A stretch of 64,000 nucleotides of DNA from Diabrotica undecimpunctata. Lineage: Eukaryota > Arthropoda > Insecta > Coleoptera > Chrysomelidae. Positions within the stretch are counted from its first letter, which is position 1. The number at the start of each line of letters is the position of its first letter. The position numbers and the translations under genes were made by a program. This document shows positions 1 through 10,926 of this stretch, piece after piece. The notes beneath the pieces were generated by a model. That model saw nothing but the letters and a program-made list of their open reading frames with translations. It had not been told where the DNA came from and did no database searches. The stretch spans positions 130,685,914 to 130,749,913 of the forward strand of contig NC_092809.1 in NCBI RefSeq assembly GCF_040954645.1, written 5' to 3'.

Positions 1-22
1 GAGTGACTTTAGTGATATCAGT

Positions 23-1607
23 ATGAATGAAAGTACGTTTTATGATTCCGATGCCGATACAGTGTACAATGAAAATATTACTGATGGTTCTTTAGACTCT
101 TCTTCTTCTCATTGCGCCGTCTCCTATAGAAGGTTGGCGATCCAAATGGCAATTGTAGTTTTGGAAAGTGCTGCGCGAAAGATCTCTGCGGATGAGCGGT
201 CGAACCATCTCCTCAGGTCTTTCTGCCACGAGTTCTGGCGTCATGAGTCTTCAGACTCATGCAGTAGTGAATATGAGTCTCGTAGAAAAAAAGCTAAAAT
301 TTGCAAACAATCCCAACATTGCAAAGAATTTACTGCAGGTCCTAGTTCTAACCAAAAGAAGGCTGATACAAGAAGGATAGGTAAGTTATTTAGGAATGCA
401 CAATTTCTGTTTGTAGTTTACTTTTTTTTGCTTTGTAGAAAAAGCTGAATCTGCAAACGTTAACCTGCAAGCTCTTATTGACGATGTTGTATCAAGAAAT
501 AAAATAACATGAAGCGATGTGCCAAATCCAGATGATCTCAACAAATTCGAAGTATCCTTTACTTTAGTAATAAATCAGGAAGAAATTGCAAAACTTACAG
601 ACGACAAACCAATAGATTTCTACCTACTGTTTATCGACCGTCAAGTGCAAGATTTTTTGGTTACTGAAACTAATAAATACGCCAAACAAACAATAATCTC
701 TGGTATTGTAAATGAATTAATAACGAAACATTCGCTTGTGAGTAACTAGAGACCAATTGACAGAGAAGAATTGCTTCGATTTTTGGCTCTCATTATTTGG
801 ATGGGGTTAGACAGAAAACCCGAACTTAGAGATTATTGGAGTAACAATTTACTTTACAAGAATGAAGTTTCTAAAATGTGTGAAATAAGTAGAAGTCGAT
901 TTGAAATAATATTACACTTTTTTTTACACTTCTTTCACATTTCAGATAACGAGAGCTTCCCACCTGGAAACATACTCTACAAAATGTCTCCTCTTGTACA
1001 AATACTAAATGAAAAGTTTCAGAAAATGTATACTCCTAGAGAATCGTTATGTATTGACGAAACTATGGTGCCATTTCGTGGTAGATTTAGTTTTTTGCAA
1101 TACATTCCTGGAAAAAGATACAAATATGGAGCCAAATTGTTTAAACTTTGCGTCCCAGATGGATATACGTACGCCGTAAAAGTGTACGGTGAAAAAGAGA
1201 TGCATCCATCTGAACAGTCGTTAGCATCCAGAGTGGTGATGGAACTTATGCAACCGCTTCTAGATACAAGCAGAACTTTATATACTGATAATTTTTATAC
1301 GAGGGTTGACTTGGCCCATCATTTAAATAATAGGAAAACCCATTTAGTCGGAACATTACGTACCAATAGGAAATATAATCCAAAAGCGGTAGTCGATGCA
1401 AAATTAAAAAGAGGTGTTATCGGAAAATGGAAAGATAAACGGGACGTTTTGTTTTTAACGGCCAAGACCAACGATATTCTTTTGATAATAGATGTTCAAA
1501 CAAAACGTGGACCTGTACCCAAACCATCGACCATTGTCTCATTTTTTATTAAAAGGAACATAAAATGTTACTATTACAAAAAAAACCCGATTCCATTAAA
1601 AAAATAA
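23..1607 (+). pseudogene. piggyBac-like transposase, broken, 5' end possibly outside window
   Basis: Cut-and-paste transposase of the piggyBac (DDE_Tnp_1_7) type. An acidic N-terminal part (23-380) is joined across a likely 58-bp intron (381-438, GTAAGT...TTTGTAG, phase 1) to one frame running to 1607. That frame is interrupted by a TGA near 510, where Trp would be expected, and by a TAG at about 748. The catalytic region is recognisable: CIDETMVPFRGR holds the first Asp and LYTDNFYTRVDL the second. The frame ends soon after the segment where the third Asp and the C-terminal Cys-rich domain should follow, so the gene is truncated and carries two nonsense codons. Residues 27-75 of the N-terminal ORF are not piggyBac but an antisense LINE tail (100-252). 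Family assignment is from motif recall; inactivity is read directly from the stops. Confidence 0.8.
100..252 (-). mobile_element. RTE-like LINE 3' tail inserted in piggyBac N-terminal exon
   Basis: Read on the minus strand this stretch encodes the end of a LINE reverse-transcriptase ORF (LRRWFDRSSAEIFRAALSK, then IAIWIANLL) followed by a GAA-rich 3' tail. The same ending occurs at 30950-31018 and 34150-34237. The flanks share AGACTC at 94-99 and 253-258, a plausible short target-site duplication. The insertion keeps the piggyBac frame open, so it reads as antisense-coded protein. Confidence 0.65.
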
Positions 1608-2559
1608 TAAATAATGTATTAATATTACAATATTCTTTGTTACAAAATTTCACCTTGAAATTTAGTTATTTGTAGCAACTCCAAATATAGAGCTTGGAGG
1701 TAATGCGTGGATGTGCATTTTTACATTTTTTTACCATATTTTTGTACCATTTTATTATTAGAATATTATTTAGAGATGTATAAAATGTGACTGTTATTAT
1801 ACGTGGAATTACGTATCAAAATAAATATTTTTTCATGCTCTCTATGTAAATATTTCGTGTTTTGTTAATATCTTACAAAATTATAAAACAAAGTCGTATT
1901 ATTGACAAAGAGCGCTTTATTATTGTATGTAACTATTACCATGAAAACTTCACATTTTCACAATTTCACATTATATTTGTTCTAACTAACAAAACAGTTA
2001 CACAGAAATAGATGTATGAAAGTTTAGAATCTAGAAAGTTTATTCCTTGTGTATCTTCCTTGAATATAGCTAAGGATGCATTTATAGTTATATCAGGTGA
2101 TTTCTTTTCTAATTGTTCCGTAATCTTAGTCAATAAGTTTTCTAATACAATTTGTAGATATTTGTAAAATATGTCGTACACTCATTTGCTTTAATCGCAC
2201 TGTGTATATTTATGTTTGTCAATCTTTTCTAAACTACACAACTTCAGCTACAAATTTCACCTAATACCGTCTTTTTGGAAGTATTTTCCTTGACTTGCAA
2301 TCGTTTGTAATATAAAAGTTTAAATTCAGTGTTTTTTATATTTCAAATGTCTCACATTTGTTGCCAAAAATCAAAACCGAAATTTCATGACACAGATTTT
2401 GAAGATTCGGCTTTAGCAATAGAAATTCCATAGTGAATTGTTAGTGGAAGTGATAAATTTTAATGATTTCATGAGAAAATACAAAAATTGCATCAAAAAG
2501 CTGCACTCTTCATCTTTAAAATACCTTTTTATTTTTGTCGATAGGACACTCTAATCAAA
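1608..2559. other. AT-rich sequence without recognisable gene
   Basis: Probably the 3' remainder of the piggyBac element plus degenerate sequence. Short ORFs on both strands show no family resemblance, and I could not locate a piggyBac right terminal repeat. Confidence 0.5.
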
Positions 2560-2599
2560 AGATATCGAATTTTACCGTCCACTTAATAAAAATTTTATT

Positions 2600-3544
2600 C
2601 AAAATTGATTTCGCGCGAGTATGTCACATTCAAAACCGCCGCGTTGTTTCTTTTACAAATCTAAAGCGAATTGGCCAGCAAAACTTTGACAAAAAATGGG
2701 CTGGATTTTGCCATATATATACTACCGTTTTTTTCCACAAATAATGCGCAAAGGTACAAAGGAACTCATGAAAATGTTGGCATCTGAATCAGTATCATTA
2801 TTGAATCTTTGTTTAAATTTGGATTGTTGGGCACCATCACAACCCCATTTTCAAATTATTATTAAAGACTTCCTCTTTTGCTCGTTAAGTCCAATTAGCA
2901 CATCTTCTAGTTATTTTGATAATCGTGTCACGGTTAGATCCATTAGGCACTGTAGGTTACTGTCTGCGCAGGTAGATGTAATTTTTAGGGATTTTTTTGG
3001 TGGATATCACTCTTGTTTAGCTTTTAAAAGAGAAGGGAAATGTTTTGGATTTGTTGCTCTTATTATCTCATACTACCGTCTCGATAGATCAGCTTCAGCT
3101 AACATATTGAGTGCTTTCATAAGCGTCAATGGAGGTAGCTCATCCTTGTCGCAAACTTTACTGTAGGCTTTTCTATATTTACTGGCCCGTGTTGGTGAGT
3201 TCGTAATATTAAAAATTTTTGAGGCGGTCCTATGTCCTGTTGTCTGCAACACAGATTTAGCAGGGTGGACAATAACTTCATTACCTACGGAGGTCTTTAT
3301 TTCTTTCGTTTTCTAGGTGTTTATTTGCTTTTGCCCATCGTTGCTTAATTTGTGATTTTATATTAAAATATCTTTGTTTGAAGACATCTTTAACCTCTTG
3401 GTTGTGCCCATAACGCATTAGGAGAAAATTCTTATAATAGTCAAGTTTTTCATTTAATGTTGGTAAAATTTGACTTTGTAGTTGTTCAAATATGTATTGA
3501 CGAGTCACTACTTTAGTACCCGATGCGGTAGATAGACCTAACAC
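2600..3544 (-). pseudogene. Transib/RAG1-like DDE transposase remnant (tentative)
   Basis: On the minus strand an N-terminal ORF (3544-3281, with KSQIKQRWAKANKHLENERN) is followed after a frameshift by a long conserved-looking frame. That frame contains TASKIFNITNSPTRASKYRK, LMKALNMLAEADLSRR, then KWGCDGAQQSKFKQRFNN, and SFVPL, with later frames giving FCWPIRFRFVKET. At least four in-frame stops and two frameshifts are present. The CDG motif after a hydrophobic strand resembles the first catalytic Asp region of RAG1/Transib proteins. I recall similar proteins as dispersed repeats in insects and cnidarians, but I cannot verify the superfamily. The plus-strand ORFs over this interval are shadows. 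Confidence 0.5.
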
Positions 3545-3829
3545 AAATGAAAAACAAGTTTACAAAATATCGCAAACTCAATATTTTGCTATATTTTACA
3601 TAGAGCATTTCAAAGGGGCTTAGCTCAAAAAAGCGCGACTGTTTTTTGTAGAATTACTTAGTTACATATTTCAAGTATATATTGTAACAAAAATTATGAC
3701 AGGGACTGTCAGACGGTTCATTTTACACTTAAAGTGCTAAACATGTTTGTTAAAAATTATCTCAGCTATATTTTTGTTTGAAATATATTTTTCTACGACG
3801 TAGAGATTCTTGGTAAATCGTTTTTTTTT

Positions 3830-4749
3830 AAGTTATACTTCTATACGCACGGTCGGCGTTGGAAATTTGCATGAGAGTGAATCTGTGAAACCATTACATA
3901 TGTAAGATAATGAGTAAGAGAGAGACAAAAGATATATTTTCTCTCTCTTCCTCTCTCGAGAATAAAAATGTTCCTTTTGTATTTAATATTATATATATAA
4001 TATTGTATATATGTATAATATATATAATATAATATGTATTAATATTATTATTTATGTGATATGTTTTGTATTATTTAAAATTAAACGTTTATAATTATTT
4101 TAGGCTTTTGTATTTCAAAATAATCACTGTTTACCGAGAACTGTCAATTTTGAAATCCGTTAGTGTCATTTCTAATTGGCAAATCCTTTACGTGTTTGGT
4201 TCATACGCTGGTGGTTGTGAGTTCGAATCCCAATTATGAATTCCCTTTTTTATTTTTGAAATATTTAAAAACCTCACGTTACTCTTATTAAATATATGTA
4301 AAATACGCAAAAAACATAAATTTTAAAATAAAATGAAAATTTACAACATAATCCGAGTTGTTGGTTTTTTATTTTTATCTTCGTAAAGTAAGTTATGTAT
4401 ATTGGCAGTTTTAAATACTTATGAATATTACATTTTAATTTATATTGTATTATTATATTGAATTTTACTGCAGAGTATGTGTAAAAATTTTTTTTGCATT
4501 CAACTCCTTTTATACATATATAAAAATAAAAATATATATTTTCATTAAAATATTGATACAATCCTTCATTTACTATACTCCTATTACAGGTCAAATGTTT
4601 ATATACAGCAAACGATGCACCATATACCTATATAACTAATTATTTTTCTCTTTCTGCTCTCTCTTACCTATAGCATTACATGTAATGATTGTGCAGATTG
4701 ACTCCTATAAAAAATTTTAACGGCGAACGCGTGTATAGAAGTATAACTT
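3830..4749. mobile_element. Non-coding TIR element, about 0.9 kb
   Basis: The two ends are inverted copies of each other over roughly 90 bp. The left starts AGTTATACTTCTATACGC and continues through GTCGGCG, then ACCATTACAT and GTAAGAGAGAG; the right end gives the same landmarks in reverse complement, ending GCGTGTATAGAAGTATAACT. The interior is very AT-rich with no coding potential. A short stretch near 4225 (gagttcgaatccc) resembles a tRNA B box. No clear target duplication was found because the flanks are homopolymeric. Confidence 0.55.
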
Positions 4750-5058
4750 CTACCGGCAGTCCCACTGGACTGCCACACCCGTTTTTTTTTTCTTTTTTTT
4801 TTTTTCATACGCAGAAAGGTGGTTTTAAGGAGATGATTTTTTAGTGTCCCAAAAATAAACATCATCAGCAAAATTCAGCTTGTTCGTATAATTTTAAGAG
4901 GATCAGTGGCATTTTCGTCTCTGACGACTGGAGTAAAAGCATTTTTGGGATTTGGTAATGCGTTTTTTAGACGTCTCTATTACACTTTAATTAATAAATT
5001 AATTTTTTTGATATTTTTTACGCGCAATACCGATAGTTTTTGGATATAATATATGAGG

Positions 5059-5087
5059 GGTCTAGATGCAAAACCGGACATTTCCAC
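5059..5087 (+). repeat. Left TIR of DUF7869-like element
   Basis: 29 bp, inverted copy at 7928-7956 with two mismatches. Outside the repeat the flanks stay partly complementary (TATGAG against CTAATA), so the true outer boundary may lie a few bases further out. Confidence 0.75.
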
Positions 5088-5387
5088 TTTTTGGTCAAAT
5101 TTAGTTGAATACACCCCTGTAATCAGTGATTAAAGATCCATATATTTTGGAACAATTCGATAAAGAGCAAAAATAGACAGTTCCTAGTAGTAATTTGATG
5201 TGAAAGAATTGGTTCAGATGCAAAAGTGGACTTTTCCTCCAACGCTTGAGATTCAACATTTCCATCAGTTGTCGCTGGGCAACATTGTTAGTGTTATTGA
5301 ATATAAGTAGATAATGTGAGACTTATAAACGGTAACTCAATAAGTTAAACAATTATAGGTAGTAGATTTCCCTTTTTTATTAAAAAA

Positions 5388-7650
5388 TGGGAACAACCTG
5401 CACCCAAGTTTCAACCAGAAATTCAAGGAAAAGACAACGCGATTCTAGTTCTTGGAAAAGAACAAAACAAAAAGTTGCAAGGTAAGATTTTAAACTTTTA
5501 AAATTTAAAACAGTATTGTGAACATAACCAATAATATTTGGCGGCAATTAAATGTATTTAGGTTATAACCGTTTACAACACATTTTAACTCGGTGATTGA
5601 CAAAAATTTGAGCAATATGAGGTCACGTTACCAATTGCTTCAAAAATCTTAACTTTAATTTATATGACTCGAAAGTGTTTGACGTTAATAATGTATGAAA
5701 ATTTTAATTGTTTCATTCATGTATTTAACAAAATAATATATACAAATAATATTGTATATGTTTGATGAAGTATCACGAGTAAAAATATTAATATACCTAA
5801 CATTGGTAACTATTTTTATAACTATTTTTCTTGTGTCGGCTTGTTAATATTAATCCAGTATTAATTCATTATTGTAGATATTCTGCAAGCAGTTTGCCTC
5901 AGTATCCATCGTGTAGTCACAAAATACAATCATTTCAATGCTGCTATCTTTCAATGATGGACATCCAGCGGTTTTATAAAAAATTTTATGAAAAGATGTT
6001 CAAGATGCTTTTATTTTAAAGCATTGTGAAGTGCGTGCACCAACACGTCGTAAGTATCAGGCCAAGAAAAAAGCTAGAGAAGTGAGTGTAAAATATTTTA
6101 TATACACTGCTGTTAACAAACAAAAAATACCCGTTTGTAGAAAGGCTTTCTTAGGTATACTTGGTATTTCCAAACATCGAGCTTTGGGATTAATGAAAAA
6201 ATTTCACAAATTGGGGACAATGCCGACCGATCAAAGGGGCGGTGACAGAGTGTCTCATTTCAAAAATGCCCACAGAAAAAAAATTAAGGAATTTATCGAA
6301 TCACTTAAATGTAACTAATCACACTATTGCAGATCATCCTCAAGAGTAAGAATGTACTTGGATCCAGAGCTTAATATTAAGAGACTGTGTCGTATGTACA
6401 ATGAATCGGTCACTAACGAATTGAAAGTAAGATTGTTTTTTTCGTAATATATTTAACACAAAATATAATATTCGGTTTGGTTCACCTACTACAGATGTCT
6501 GCTCTACCTGTCTTTGTTTGAGAGAAACTATTAAACGCTGCGAGAATGAACAAGAAAAAATTAAGAAAATGACTGAGTTTCGGCTGCATAAATTAAGAGC
6601 TAAAAAGAAAAAAGACAGTTAAGATTTGATTTCACGTATAGATAACGTATAGATCACGTATAGATATTAATAACATCTTTATCGACGTCTGTTTTGCCTT
6701 GCAATTCTAAGAAGGCACAGATTAAAGCATAAACCTGAATTTGGTTTCGAAAATTAGTTTACGGATTTAAGAGCTAAAAGTTTCTTTGATATACTAAAGC
6801 ATGAAAGTTCCAATGTTTACACTTTTAGTTTTGACTGTCAGGAAAAATGCCCTTACTAAAAATACCCGATCAGGCAGCCTACTATTACCTTATGTATCAT
6901 AGGCTAAAATATACAGATTTTCCCATTGAAATACTTTCCCTTTGAGATACAATGCATCTGATCTGTGTCGGATGTGGGAGACAAAACAAAAATTCGACAC
7001 TTGTATTTATGTGTCAAACATGGCTTGCTGATGATGCTTCCATTAATATTAATAAAATTGAACTTGTGTATCCAGTTACAGGACACAGCTTTTTACCTGC
7101 TGATCGAGTTTTCGGCATTATTGAAAAAACGGTACAAAAAAACGACAATAATTAAACCCAAAAATATTTTGATATATTTTCTGAATATACAACCGTAATT
7201 AAATATCCAGAATTTGAAGTAATGGGTTGGAAAACAGAAAAAATGAAGATATTGAAAGGGCTCCCAAGTTGACATTTCCAAATCAGCAAATCATAAAGAA
7301 TTACAATATTACGAGAGAAGAGTTTGTGAGGATATAGAATTCTTGTTCAAGGAGAGATGTTCCACAAATCCGACACTGGAACTGTATTATCAGTAACCAA
7401 GAAAGGTAAAGCATTAACTGGTATAAATTATGCAGTTTTACCTCCAGGTGTAAAAGCCAAAGAAGCAAAACTTAAAGATGTAAACGAGCTACTAAACAAA
7501 CATTTCGGTACAAACTGGAAACAAATGCAGGAACTAGAATTATATGCCAAAGCTTTAAACGAGAATGGGCGACATACGCACGATTTTAATGATCCAATCT
7601 GTGAACATACGGAATTTATTTCAAGTTTCGTGTGTAATATATTAATATAA
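5388..7650 (+). pseudogene. DUF7869-like transposase-type protein, decayed
   Basis: Exon 1 (5388-5482) encodes a basic N-terminus (MGTTCTQVSTRNSRKRQRDS, then SWKRTKQKVA) and ends at GTAAGA. Exon 2 resumes at 5878 in matching phase (RYSASSLPQYPSCSH). The frame then needs a correction near 5997, passes an in-frame stop at about 6316 (before SHYCRSSS), shifts in a T-run near 6440 (RNIFNTKYNIRFGSP), reads DVCSTCLCLRE, stops at about 6620, resumes with FDCQEKCPLLKIPDQAA (about 6830), then CVGCGRQNKNSTLVFMC and ELVYPVTGHSFLPADRVFGI (6960-7110), and ends with LKDVNELLNKHFGTNW before 7650. The normally acidic DGCGGQNKN motif reads CVGCGRQNKN, losing an Asp that I infer to be catalytic. The family name is from memory. 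Confidence 0.7.
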
Positions 7651-7927
7651 AATAAATCCTTTCCTCTAAGCGAGTATTTTCTTTTATTTTATTACCCATA
7701 TACCTTCTCCAATCACATATAGATATTTAGGGACATAAAAGTGAGAAGTTTGTATGCGAAAATAGACATTTCCAATTTTTATTCCTTTTTCTCTAGTTTA
7801 CGCCTATATTTTAAAATTTATAACAGGTTCGTAATTGTTTTTAAAAATTGATAGAAAAAAAATCTATAATATATTAAAAAGTAAAGCTGTAAACTCTTTT
7901 TTTTTAGTTTACTCAAAATTACATAAT

Positions 7928-7956
7928 GTGGAAATGCCCGGTTTTGAATCTAGACC
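7928..7956 (-). repeat. Right TIR of DUF7869-like element
   Basis: Inverted partner of 5059-5087. Confidence 0.75.
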
Positions 7957-9514
7957 GCTAATATGTTATAAATATCTTGGTAAAAATAGTATTCTCGCAA
8001 ATACCCGTCAACTTTGACAGGTTGTATCTTAGGAACCACTACTTACTCGTAATTCATAGTTACACAGATATTCTATTTATTTATGAGCCAAAAAATTGTT
8101 CATAATTGTAAAACATTTCCGAGCCCTTCAAAATAATCAGATTTCATTTCCATAAAGTACGTTCGATAGGTAAACGGCTTTTTTACAAATTAAAAAAATT
8201 GGAAAAGTTCTATGTGGTTTAGTTTCTGTTGTGCAAAATTTTAAAGAATTTCAATTTTTTTTTTATTTATTGTCAAATTAGTATGGGAAATCTATTAATT
8301 AATTAATTAACGAAATTTAGTGGGCTGTTTTATTAGCTTATAAAGATTTTCTAGACACTAATTGTGAAGGTCTTAGGTTCAATTTAAGTGGTTGAAAAAT
8401 ATTAAATAAATAAAGGCTTGTTTCCGCCTCTAATTGTATTTATTGCTATTTTGCAGCCAGGGTAATAAATGAAAACATGTTTAACCAGTCGTATCTTATA
8501 CAAAATTTAATTATCGCTATTTTATTTCATTACGGCTTTGCTCCAAAATGAATCGTTTTAAAGTTTTAATGAAGAAAACTAGAAAAAAACGATGTTTTTG
8601 GTAATTTTTAGATATTTTAATTTTTTTATTAATATTCCCGACCTATTTGAGAGGGAGGAAAAGCCAATTATTATTACTGAAGTTATTACATAACTTTTTC
8701 TGCAAAAATCCGAATGCCACCTCTCACATTCACCCAAAAACAGATCCGACGTGGTCTACTACCCCTAACGGTACTTTGGATTTATTGATTAAATAAAAAT
8801 ATATAAAAACCATTGTTTCATTACTTATAACATTAATATCACAATTTTTCCAGAGGGCGTTACTACGCCAAACTTAACATATTATAGGTAGTTAAAGTTA
8901 CTAATGAAAAGGTGGACTCGTTTTAGCTTCAGGCGAAGTGCTAAATATATTTACTAATGTCATATTTTAGCATTTAGTTTAGCATTTTAGTTTCCTGAAA
9001 AGTCATAAAAACTTTTTTCTGGTTTCCACTTTTATAAATCAAATATAAAATCATTAAAATCAGTATCAACAATTAAATCTTTACCAAGATTACGTCCATG
9101 AAAAATCCGAAAACAATTTCATTCGTAATGCATGCATACAAAATAAGAGCCCGAAGAACAACCATTTTTGGTTATTGAGGTAAGCATGATCACCATTATT
9201 ATGTGCTATTAAGAGGTAATGTGTTATGTTTTTCAGGCGACCGGTTCCTATTATTTAGTACCATTTAGGTTTTACACGGTACTCATCTCTGCAACAAACT
9301 ATATTAGTAAAAACGCCTCAAGACTGAAAGAGTATATGGTTATTTTTAAAAAATGGTGCTAAGTGTATGTGGTAACAGTAGTTGATTGTCGGTTACAGAG
9401 AATGATACGATAAATTTTGTAATTTTTATAATAATTCTTATAGAACAGATGCACATATATTTTATGCTATTTACCCGTTGAATTCTCAGAGATTTAAATT
9501 ATTTTATAGAGGGA
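7957..9514. other. AT-rich intergenic sequence
   Basis: No gene, TIR pair or recognisable repeat family was seen. It includes a TTAATTAATTAATTAA palindromic run near 8297. Confidence 0.5.
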
Positions 9515-9720
9515 AACGCTACGAAAGTATTCACCGACCATGGCTCTAAGATCATTTTGACGGATTTTGTATTTCTGCAAGATACTAGTACGTTACGAGT
9601 GAGGGGATTGCGACCCCGAACTCGAACGCAACCATATCCCTCTTGATAGCGGCTCCAAAATAGGTGGCGAAACGTCGAATTTTAAATTCTTAACGTGGTT
9701 CTTCCCGAGAACTTAATAAT
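9515..9720 (+). mobile_element. Penelope-type terminal sequence, solitary
   Basis: Diverged copy of the arm sequence at 10293-10464. Shared landmarks, in order, are GATACTAGTACGT, GAGTGAGGGGA, GACCCCGAACTCGAAC, CTCTTGATA, GGCTCCAAAAT, GCGAAACGTCGA and TTCTTCCCGAGAACTTA. The GAAACGTCG core also occurs at the ends of the Penelope-like elements at 35.8-38.8 kb. Confidence 0.55.
9640..9678 (+). ncRNA. Hammerhead-ribozyme-like core (degenerate)
   Basis: TTGATA precedes a short stem (GGCTCC/AGGTGGC, imperfect), followed by GAAACGTC. This resembles the CUGAUGA-stem II-GAAA order of hammerhead ribozymes known from Penelope-like elements. The core is degenerate, so activity is doubtful. Confidence 0.3.
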
Positions 9721-9747
9721 TTTCATTTATATATTATTTTTGCATAT

Positions 9748-10025
9748 TCGCATTGGCATTCGCATTTGCGAATATTTTGCTAATAAAAATATGTATAAAA
9801 AAAATAATTTTCGGAACAAGATACATATTACAATGTACACTACACTGTAATGTAATAGAATACATGATTTGTATAATTGTTCTGAAAATTGCTGAATTAC
9901 TAAATTTATCTGAACTTATCTAACTACACACCTCACGCAAATGAGACTGCCGGCATTCGCATTCGCATTCGTATTCGCGAATGTCGGTGGCATATATTCT
10001 TATTTGCGAATGTTCAAAAAGTGAC
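9748..10025. repeat. GCATTC-rich short repeats with TTCGCGAA inversions
   Basis: Two clusters of GCATTCGCATTCG-like hexanucleotide repeats (about 9748-9780 and 9950-10015), each leading into its own inverse (TTTGCGAAT, TTCGCGAATG). No coding content. May be the termini of a degenerate element of roughly 270 bp. Confidence 0.4.
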
Positions 10026-10038
10026 ATTCGTTACATCA

Positions 10039-10041
<3 letters not shown>

Positions 10042-10085
<44 letters not shown>
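10042..10085. repeat. (TA)n microsatellite
   Basis: About 22 uninterrupted TA units directly abutting the inverted repeat at 10086. Confidence 0.95.
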
Positions 10086-10089
<4 letters not shown>

Positions 10090-10131
10090 ATTACTTAGTT
10101 CTCGGGAAGAACCGCGTTGAGAATTTATTAC

Positions 10132-10170
10132 TCGACGTTTCGGCACCCATTTTGGAGCCATTATCAAGAG
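10132..10170 (-). ncRNA. Hammerhead-like core, left arm
   Basis: On the minus strand, CTTGATAAT, a GGCTCC/GGGTGCC stem, then GAAACGTCGAG. It is the mirror copy of 10379-10417. The first core box departs from CUGAUGA. Confidence 0.35.
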
Positions 10171-10378
10171 TGATACGGTTCGGTTCGAGTTCGGGGTCTC
10201 AATCTTCCTACTCCCCTCACTCGAGACGTACCAGTATCATGTTCTGTATTGCAAGAACTGTCTCTCGGCACTGAGGTCTCAATCTGCCTACTCTTGCAAT
10301 ACAGAACATGATACTGGTACGTCTCGAGTGAGGGGAGTAGGCAGATTGAGACCCCGAACTCGAACCGAATCGTATCAC

Positions 10379-10417
10379 TCTTGATAATGGCTCCAAAATG
10401 GGTGCCGAAACGTCGAG
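10379..10417 (+). ncRNA. Hammerhead-like core, right arm
   Basis: CTTGATAAT, a short stem closed by an A-rich loop, then GAAACGTCGAG. Same layout as in the opposite arm and in the Penelope pair at 35.9 and 38.7 kb. Confidence 0.35.
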
Positions 10418-10489
10418 TAATAAATTCTCAACGCGGTTCTTCCCGAGAACTAAGTAATTTTCATTCATCTGACCGCCGAAATTTATCCG

Positions 10490-10493
<4 letters not shown>

Positions 10494-10581
<88 letters not shown>
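10494..10581. repeat. (TA)n microsatellite
   Basis: About 44 TA units between the Penelope-type inverted repeat and the mariner element, which has used a TA of this tract as its target. Confidence 0.95.
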
Positions 10582-10584
<3 letters not shown>

Positions 10585-10926
10585 TGTGACCCATTTAGAT
10601 TGGAAACACCTCTATAAAATTTGAAGTTGTTAACCGATTTTAACCAAATTTTTTTTTTAATGTCATGTAATAGAAGGTCTACTGCGGGACAAAATATGAA
10701 ATATTAAGTTAAATTTTTAGGGCATTCTACGATACTTTTTCTTCGTCGAAAATGGAGAATTTGTATTAGCGATTTTTTTATTAAAAAAATTTCTACGCCA
10801 CTGGATTTAGAGTGGCTTTAAATAGCTATGACAAAAATTTCATTAAAATATATTTATTAATAACGAAGTTATGACAACTTAAAATTTTAAAACTCACTAA
10901 GCTACGAGTCAAAAAAGAACACCCTG
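10582..10926 (+). repeat. Left TIR of mariner-type element
   Basis: Pairs with 12333-12665. Inner end reads AAGAACACCCTG. Confidence 0.8.

Larger units (their letters stand above)
5059..7956 (+). mobile_element. DUF7869-like DNA transposon with 29-bp TIRs
   Basis: A 2.9-kb unit bounded by inverted repeats that match at 27 of 29 positions (left GGTCTAGATGCAAAACCGG..., 5059-5087; right reverse complement GGTCTAGATTCAAAACCGG..., 7928-7956). Related boxes (ATGCAAAA, then GGAC, then TTTCC) recur internally at 5213-5237 and 7752-7773, so the transposase may bind several subterminal sites. One spliced gene, now decayed, fills the interior on the plus strand. The flanks are TA-rich and the target duplication could not be resolved. 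TIRs, subterminal repeats and one gene make this a whole, though dead, element. Confidence 0.75.
10086..10464. repeat. Inverted repeat of Penelope-type termini, about 170-bp arms
   Basis: The left arm (10086-10255) and right arm (10293-10464) are nearly perfect reverse complements around a 37-bp centre. Each arm runs from TTACTTAGTTCTCGGGAAGA through CTCGACGTTTCGGC, GGTTCGGTTCGAGTTCGGGG and CTCGAGACGTACCAG to TTGCAAG. Both outer ends abut (TA)n tracts (10042-10085, 10494-10581). ORFs across it are shadows. I interpret it as two head-to-head copies of a Penelope-type terminal segment. Confidence 0.75.

Noticed and set aside
2535..3166. Plus-strand ORFs over the Transib-like region
   Set aside because: The conserved-looking protein is on the minus strand.
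4180..4245. tRNA-like sequence with GAGTTCGAATCCC B box
   Set aside because: No A box, no acceptor stem pairing and no anticodon arm could be drawn; probably part of the TIR element or a SINE trace.
8330..8410. Second B-box-like stretch (GGTCTTAGGTTCAATT)
   Set aside because: No cloverleaf and no repeat partner seen.
10217..10617. ORFs rich in IYIYIY (also at 14237-14789, 26421-26726, 35660-35888)
   Set aside because: Translations of TA microsatellites, not proteins.
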